This document shows, piece by piece, positions 58,590 to 64,000 of a DNA stretch of 64,000 nucleotides. Every line of letters begins with the position of its first letter. Within the stretch, counting starts at the first letter, position 1. The notes under the pieces were generated by a model that saw only the letters and a list, made by a program, of their open reading frames with translations, was not told the DNA's origin and did not search any database. The stretch comes from Pomphorhynchus laevis (lineage: Eukaryota; Acanthocephala; Palaeacanthocephala; Echinorhynchida; Pomphorhynchidae): positions 87,951 to 151,950 of the forward strand of contig WNNJ02001682.1 in assembly GCA_012934845.2 (NCBI GenBank), read 5' to 3'. The translations under genes were made by a program, and so were the position numbers.

Positions 58590-59330
58590 GACTCAAATTG
58601 TTATGTTGGTCTACAAGGAAAGGCGTTCTTGTGCTAAGCGTGACTCATCTGTTGCTATCGATAGGAGAAGACTTTTAACGGCTAAATCATTTGATATTAT
58701 CTCACATTTAGTTGTATTTAGTTTTTGTTCCATAGAAACGGTTCTCTGAGATATCAGATAGACATCCCTCACCGAGGTCACACTGTCCCCCCGAATTGTA
58801 TCGTCACAGGGATACCAGACGTAAAAGACACAACGCGTCATGTCGGTCTAAATAGGAAAGTAGTTCTTGTGCTAAGCATAACTCATCTGTAGCTCAGTCT
58901 ACTGCGGCGTCTAGCGATTTCATATTTTCGACGACACGCACTCCGAGCAAATATGCATCTCCAGGCTACACAACTTTAGCATTCAAAAGGATCAATATGA
59001 GAAGATTGTGAACGGCTTGATCATGGGAGATGATCTGGCATTTAGTGCTTTTTAGTTTTAATCCTATAGAAGCGGCTCTCTGAGATATCATATAGACGTT
59101 TCTCACCAAGGTCACACTGTCTCCCCAGTTGTACCGTCATCGAGATACCATACGGATAGTCTAGATGTGCATGATGCTGCCAAATTATTGATAGCTAGTG
59201 AAAACAACATGGGGCCGAAAGGGTCTCCATGTTGAACGCCTTTCTCTATCCAGATTTATCGATTTTCCATTAATAGAAGACTTGGTTGATCTTAGCATTC
59301 TCGCCCAAACGGGAGAATCCCTGGAATATA
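58590..59330 (-). pseudogene. LINE E2: RT palm fragments, partly duplicated
   Basis: On - from 59330: KGVQHGDPFGPMLFSLAINN, then SVWYLDDGTTGETV (YLDD catalytic motif). A second, overlapping copy at 58841-58611 reads VWYPCDDTIRGDSVTSV and LNTTKCEIISND. The region 58740-58900 repeats 59075-59200, and the word TTCTTGTGCTAAGC occurs twice. Motifs match LINE E1. Many stops; dead. Confidence 0.7.
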
Positions 59331-59603
59331 CCGCATTGTACAAATTAAAACTGCGTATTTGCTCTTTGTATTAAATGCATTTTTAAAATATAGTTTAACG
59401 AGTCCGTGATTATCGGACAATCCATAATTTTATCCCTTGTTAATCTATTTGTGATTGGGATATGTATAGTTTTAAATTGTAATCAATTGAATAATCAGAA
59501 CTTTTTAAATGCGTATATTCCAATTGAAATGTGATACCTTTAATAAACTTTCTTTATGATTAGCATTTATATCTTAAATTTTTGTATACAAGCTGCTGGT
59601 TAT

Positions 59604-59633
59604 CACTGGTTAAAACAATTGTTTTAACCAGTG
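59604..59633. repeat. Perfect 30-bp palindrome at the edge of R1 copy 2
   Basis: Two 15-base arms (CACTGGTTAAAACAA and its complement) with no loop. Its right half is the start of R1; the left half is absent at the R1 copy near 33880. Confidence 0.9.
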
Positions 59634-60928
59634 ATTAACAAAAGTGTTAAATGTAACTAACAACGAAAATGGGTCTCACAGAAGACTGGTACGACAAAAA
59701 CAATTCCAGATTCTCATCAATAACGTATATTTTGTATCGAAATTGTTTAAGCAATTTCCGGAAGTAACACAAATTTATTTGTATAGTGAAATTAATTATA
59801 AAAATGAATGAATCAGATAACTGAGTCTGCATATTTTATACTATATATAAGTCAAAAATAGAAATAAATAATAAATAATTATATAAGATTTGATACAATT
59901 TATATTTACCCGCCTCTTAAATGAGACATTTACCCGCCTCTTAAATGACTGCGTGGATGATATATATTGAATATATACAATATATATTTATATAAATTAA
60001 TAAAATATACAATATAATAATATAATATAATATATAATAATATATTGTATATATTAATATATACAATATATATTTATATAAATTAATAAGAAAATAAATA
60101 ATAAATAATTATACAAGACTTAATTCAATTTATATTTATATCAATTTAAAATAAAAATTGAAATTTAAAAGAAAAGTAAATTTTTATAAATTGACTAATA
60201 AATAACAGGCAATGTATAATAAGGATTAGATGTCACCATGAGTTATAATATTAAATATTAATATAAAACTATATTAATATATAATAAATATTGATACGAC
60301 TATAATATAAAATTTTAATATTAACTCCTTAAAAGCAAATATATAAAATAAATGCATAATTCAGGTCATTTGTAAAAAAATACAAAGTGAAACAAAATTT
60401 CAACAGCCTGTCATATTAATCAGATCAGATAGCTAACTATAACTAAACAAAGTTTAGTTATAGTTAGCTATAACAAAAGTTATAGCTAACTATAACTTTT
60501 GATAACTTCGATATCAAAAGAAAAGATAAATAATAATAAATAAGATAAATTGATATGACTATAATATAAAATTTTAATATTAACTCCTTATGCATTTTAT
60601 ATGCATAAGGAGATAATAAGGATATATAAAATGCATAAGGATATGCATTTTAAAACATATTAGATCATATTTATCTAATATGATCAATTAGTCTACGTAT
60701 TTTATTCGATATATAAATAAAAATAAAGATAAATAATAAATAATAATATAATATTTTATACAATTTATTATATCAAGTAAAAATTTAAAATTGAAAATTA
60801 AAATAAAAATCAATTTTTGTAAATTAACTGGGTGTTAATTGGGCTAAATTAATTGGGCTAATTGGTGCTAATTGGGTTAAGGTGTTAATTGGATTTAATG
60901 AGATATAAATAAACGTGTGTTTTGTAAA
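59624..60928 (+). repeat. Duplicated segment R1, copy 2, with a 633-bp insert
   Basis: 59624-60195 and 60829-60928 match 33880-34532. Between them, 60196-60828 is extra and contains an end-module-like start (TAATAAATAACAGGCAATG), the hairpin cluster and an AAAATTAAAATAAAAATCAA stretch. The insert is bounded by TAAATTGAC and TAAATTAAC. Confidence 0.85.
60430..60682. repeat. Cluster of five perfect hairpins
   Basis: 60430-60470 (19-base arms, 3-base loop), 60475-60500 (11, 4), 60496-60520 (9, 7), 60584-60612 (12, 5) and 60656-60682 (10, 7). The sequence is AT-rich but the pairing is exact. It lies within the extra segment of R1 copy 2. Confidence 0.9.
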
Positions 60929-61039
60929 AATGAATGGTTCCAAAAGCAATAAAATGTGAATAAATACGTTAACATTTAACATAAACAATATAAAATTAAC
61001 ATATTATTAAAATTAAAATGTATTTAAAATTAAATGTTG

Positions 61040-61220
61040 TATAATTTAGTAAAAATTTAAAATTAAAATTTAAAATAAAAGTTTATTTTTATGAAAATTC
61101 TTATAAATAACACACCATGTATCAACATAATGATTAGAGGTCATCAGGAGGAACTGCTATTTATTAATAAATAACAGGCAATGTATAATAATAAGGATTC
61201 TGGTCATCAGGAGGAACCGC
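61040..61220 (+). repeat. PLE-1-type end modules, two partial copies
   Basis: AAAATTTAAAATTAAAATTT, then GATTAGAGGTCATCAGGAGG and AACTGCTATTTATTA, immediately followed by a second ATAATAAGGATTCTGGTCAT copy. Confidence 0.65.
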
Positions 61221-61965
61221 AATTTATTAATTATAATTAATATTTATTAATTAAATATTAATTATTCATTTATAATTCCTAAATAGTTATTTATTATTGA
61301 ATAATAATTATTTAATTCATTTTATGAAATTAAATTCATAATTTTATAAAATTAAATATTAAATTAAATTTAATATTAATTAATTTAATATAAATTTTAT
61401 TCTATCAAATAAAATTCATAATTCTATTAAATTCTATAATTCATTTCATGAAATTCATTTTCATGGATTTCATTGTAGCTGTATCCATTTCCACATTAAT
61501 TCAGCTATATGAAATTCAATCCATGTAGCTGAATTCAAATTCATTCATTCGTTACAAATTCTGCACACTCAACAACCGGCTGCAATTCTACTTTATAATC
61601 TCTATGAAAGTCAAGCTTCAGAATCATTTTTTTATATTGCAAATATATTTACAATAATATCATATTTACAATTATGTTTTTTTTTCTGTTTTGAAGATGA
61701 TAGCAGCAGCTAGTGAAATATAAAAAGTAAAATTGCATTTTATTATTGTAAAATATATAATTTTTACCGTTCAAAACCAAATTATTTTATATCAAATGTA
61801 AAAATTCTATAATGCATACAAGATATTAACTTATATGTTTGGCTCTTTAAAAGTCGATGAATCAAAAACGAAATAAAATTTGAAATAATTTTGAAACTTA
61901 CGAGCATTATAATATTTTTTTCACATTTACACTATATTAAAGAATGCATCGACTAAACAAATATG
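61221..61965. other. No gene seen
   Basis: AT-rich, with repeated TTAATAT and ATTCA words. Nothing recognised. Confidence 0.4.
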
Positions 61966-61969
61966 AGAC

Positions 61970-62355
61970 TTGACAATATTTATTGTCATATTTATCCTAT
62001 ATGACGACTGGTCTCTCCCTAAGAAGTCATCGCTCTACTCGCTTTTCGTCCCCCGTCACAACGGTAATTACGGATATCGTGCGTTCACCATCGCTGCACT
62101 ACGCCTTTGGAACAAACTTCCTCGAGACACAAAATCATTGACGTCGCTTAAACTCTTCAAAACTTCCTTGATCGCCATACTTCTTGCAAACGAACTAAAA
62201 TAACACTTTTAGCCGCAATCAATTCAATAACTCTACATACAAGTTCAAACATTCATCGGACGTAAACTTGTCTTTTAATTTTTATGGTGGGCCTGTAAAT
62301 GGTTCTATTTTACCATAACGGCCACTTTAAATAAATTATATTCTATTCTATTAGA
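61970..62355 (+). mobile_element. LINE F: 3' end of another LINE
   Basis: The frame 61970-62203 ends with VPRHNGNYGYRAFTIAALRL, WNKLPRDTKSLTSLKLFK: the C-terminal tail typical of CR1/L2-type ORF2. A 3' UTR follows and ends in a short ATTCT-type repeat near 62340, as is usual for such LINEs. 5'-truncated; only this copy is in the window. Confidence 0.75.
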
Positions 62356-62709
62356 TTATAATTTTTTAACTCTCATTTACTCCTGTTACGACATTTAATG
62401 ACTAATTCGCCGCATAAACATTATTTAGCTCTTTTAATCCTATTTAACTCATTATATCCATTGCTTTACTCTCTTTTAGGTTTTTTTTTATTTAGAAACT
62501 CGGTGTTATTGAAAAATTTTATATCAACAATTTTTGGATTGTACATTAATAAGGTTGGACAAATTGGTTTTAATAGGAGTAAAGTTGTGTAAAAAGTGAT
62601 AAAGAGGGATTAAAGAATTTATTTGATTTTTGGAAATCAATTAAAGATTGATTGGAAATCAATTAAAGAAGGAAATTGGAAATCAATTGATTTTGGAAAT
62701 CAATTAAAA

Positions 62710-63605
62710 GGTTGATTGTTGCTATGGGTTCCCCGTTAGTTCCCACATTGGCGGATATATTTATGGAAGACTTTCAGTTAACTGCAATGACCGAGTATAT
62801 TATAAAACCAATCTTCTTGCGTAGATACATTGATGATATTTTTGTCATTTGGCCAGAAGGTAAATAGTGCTTCCCGGTTTATTGAGTTTCTAATGCCCGC
62901 CATTCTCGTATAAAATTAAATGTGACCTGGCCACAGGATAACTGTCTTAGCTTTTTAGACTTCTTGATCAATGTATCGGATTTCTCGACTGACGTGTTCC
63001 AAAAACCTACAGAAGCAAACATATCTACATTGGTCTAGTAGCCACAGTGTGCGTACAAAATTAGGAATCATTAAGGGATTCTGCCTCAGAGCCATTAGAC
63101 TGACTGTGTAGCACTCTGGATAAACGCAATTGTGAGTTTAATAGACTAATTTGTATTTTTAAAGATTTGGGATATCCTGAAAGTATGCTTTTTGATATAT
63201 TAACGAAGGTTGTGGACAGTCATGCTTCAATTCCGGTCGTTGGTACTGATAAGTTATCCCATTTTATGACACTACTTGAGTGTGGATGGGTGTCAAAGCT
63301 TGTTAAAAATAGGGTGAGAACGTTTATAATGGAGTCTAATTTGCCCATTAGTCTTATCTACAATTAACGCACTTCTAAACCAATTGGAATGATTACTAGT
63401 GTAAAAAAGGACCCATGAGATAAAAGGAGTAATTTATCGGATAAACTGCCTTGATTGTGTTCTCTTTTATATAGGACAAAGTGGTAGGTTTTTAAAAACC
63501 AGAGTAAAAGAGCATCGATCAGCCTTACGCACTACTGCCCACTCAGCTGTGGCTCAGCATGCCTTAAGTACAGGACACAATATTGATTTTGATAATGTTG
63601 AATCA
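62710..63605 (+). mobile_element. PLE-4: Penelope-like element remnant
   Basis: RT motifs GSPLVPTLADIFMEDF and RRYIDDIFVIWPEG lie near 62730-62865, then the LSFLDFLINVS region, a linker, and the GIY-YIG nuclease region (INCLDCVLFYIGQSG near 63440 and AQHALSTGHNIDFDNV near 63560). Canonical PLE order, heavily broken. Its right end meets a PLE-1 end module. Confidence 0.8.
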
Positions 63606-63609
63606 AATC

Positions 63610-64000
63610 AGCTAACTGAGTCTACGTATTTAATATAATTATAAACTAAACAAAATAATGCTAAATCAAAATTTAATAATTAAATAATAAAATTAATAAT
63701 TGTTTTTAGATTTTTTATATTTTTAATCAAGTTAAAATAAAAAATTGAAATTTAAAATAAACGTCATTTTTATGAATTGAGTAATAAATAACAGACGTTG
63801 TATCAGAATAAGAATTAGAGGTCATCAGGAGGAACTGCTATGCTATCAGGTTTCGGCCCCTAACTCCTCTACCCAACATAGCAGCGGGGCCAAATACATG
63901 CTAATGATGTATTTCCTCTGAAATAACTATCTAGTATCTTATTCTAATACAAAGTATATTATTTATTATCCATCCATATAAATTTGCCACTTAAGAGTTT
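63610..64000 (-). mobile_element. PLE-1 copy f, running off the window
   Basis: The end module (63610-63960) followed on - by the sequence next to the RT C-terminus (GCCACTTAAGAGTTT at 63986-64000). It matches 24107-24500 in inverted orientation. The RT lies beyond the right edge. Confidence 0.8.

Noticed and set aside
1-64000. tRNA, rRNA or other standard RNA genes
   Set aside because: I saw no convincing cloverleaf, B-box or rRNA core sequence by eye; a covariance-model scan would be needed to exclude small ones.

Overview
The window is AT-rich animal DNA, probably from an invertebrate whose lineage I cannot fix. Two host genes anchor it. RPS11 lies on the + strand: exons at 17450-17569, 20487-20692 and 22733-22856, introns packed with repeats, and the short first coding exon not located. 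A 748-codon DROSHA-type ORF lies at 49381-51627 (+). DROSHA is an animal microRNA-processing enzyme, so the source is a metazoan. Almost everything else recognisable is retrotransposon.

Labels used here. LINE A: APE-type, CR1-like, two ORFs; A1 at 1020-5663 has both ORFs open, A2 at 7142-9478 is decayed, A3 is a 3' scrap at 298-822. LINE B: APE-type, GC-richer; B1 at 9540-13272, B2 at 36436-41368, plus fragments at 819-915, 6608-7141 and 29913-30446. LINE C: RT followed by a restriction-like endonuclease, with a Cys-rich N-terminus; C1 at 41805-45172 and C2 at 45340-48612, both on -, plus a lone 3' tail near 48779. LINE D: APE-type on -, 25735-33410. LINE E: a second RT lineage without an APE domain; E1 at 14480-17040 (+), E2 at 58590-59330 (-). 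LINE F: a 3' scrap at 61970-62355. Penelope-like elements (PLE-1 to PLE-5) are scattered through the window, all broken or partial.

Layout. 1-17040 is a LINE graveyard (A3, A1, A2, B1, E1). 17041-22856 is the RPS11 locus, with a duplicated exon, a duplicated ~200-bp intronic block and several foldbacks. 23396-24500 is PLE-1. 25735-33410 is LINE D, carrying a PLE foldback in its 3' UTR, a LINE B insertion in ORF1 and a ~1.8-kb array of a 16-bp repeat in its 5' UTR. 33410-36420 holds PLE-1-type end modules, a ~650-bp duplicated segment and PLE-3. 36436-48612 holds B2, C1 and C2. 49381-51627 is DROSHA, followed by a foldback. 53184-56118 is a PLE cluster, 56792-57645 a five-unit satellite, 58590-59330 LINE E2. 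59604-60928 is the second copy of the duplicated segment with a hairpin cluster, and 61970-64000 ends with LINE F, PLE-4 and PLE-1.

Main observations. (1) LINEs B, C and D, which differ in endonuclease type, share a near-identical 5' terminal sequence whose core resembles the end of nematode SL1. (2) D and B2 share a second 5'-UTR module: short tandem monomers followed by a conserved GC-rich block. (3) LINE 3' ends carry conserved hairpins, one pair showing compensatory changes. (4) The DROSHA ORF is compact, intronless as seen, and shows no double-stranded-RNA-binding domain. (5) Perfect short inverted repeats with tiny loops recur through the window.
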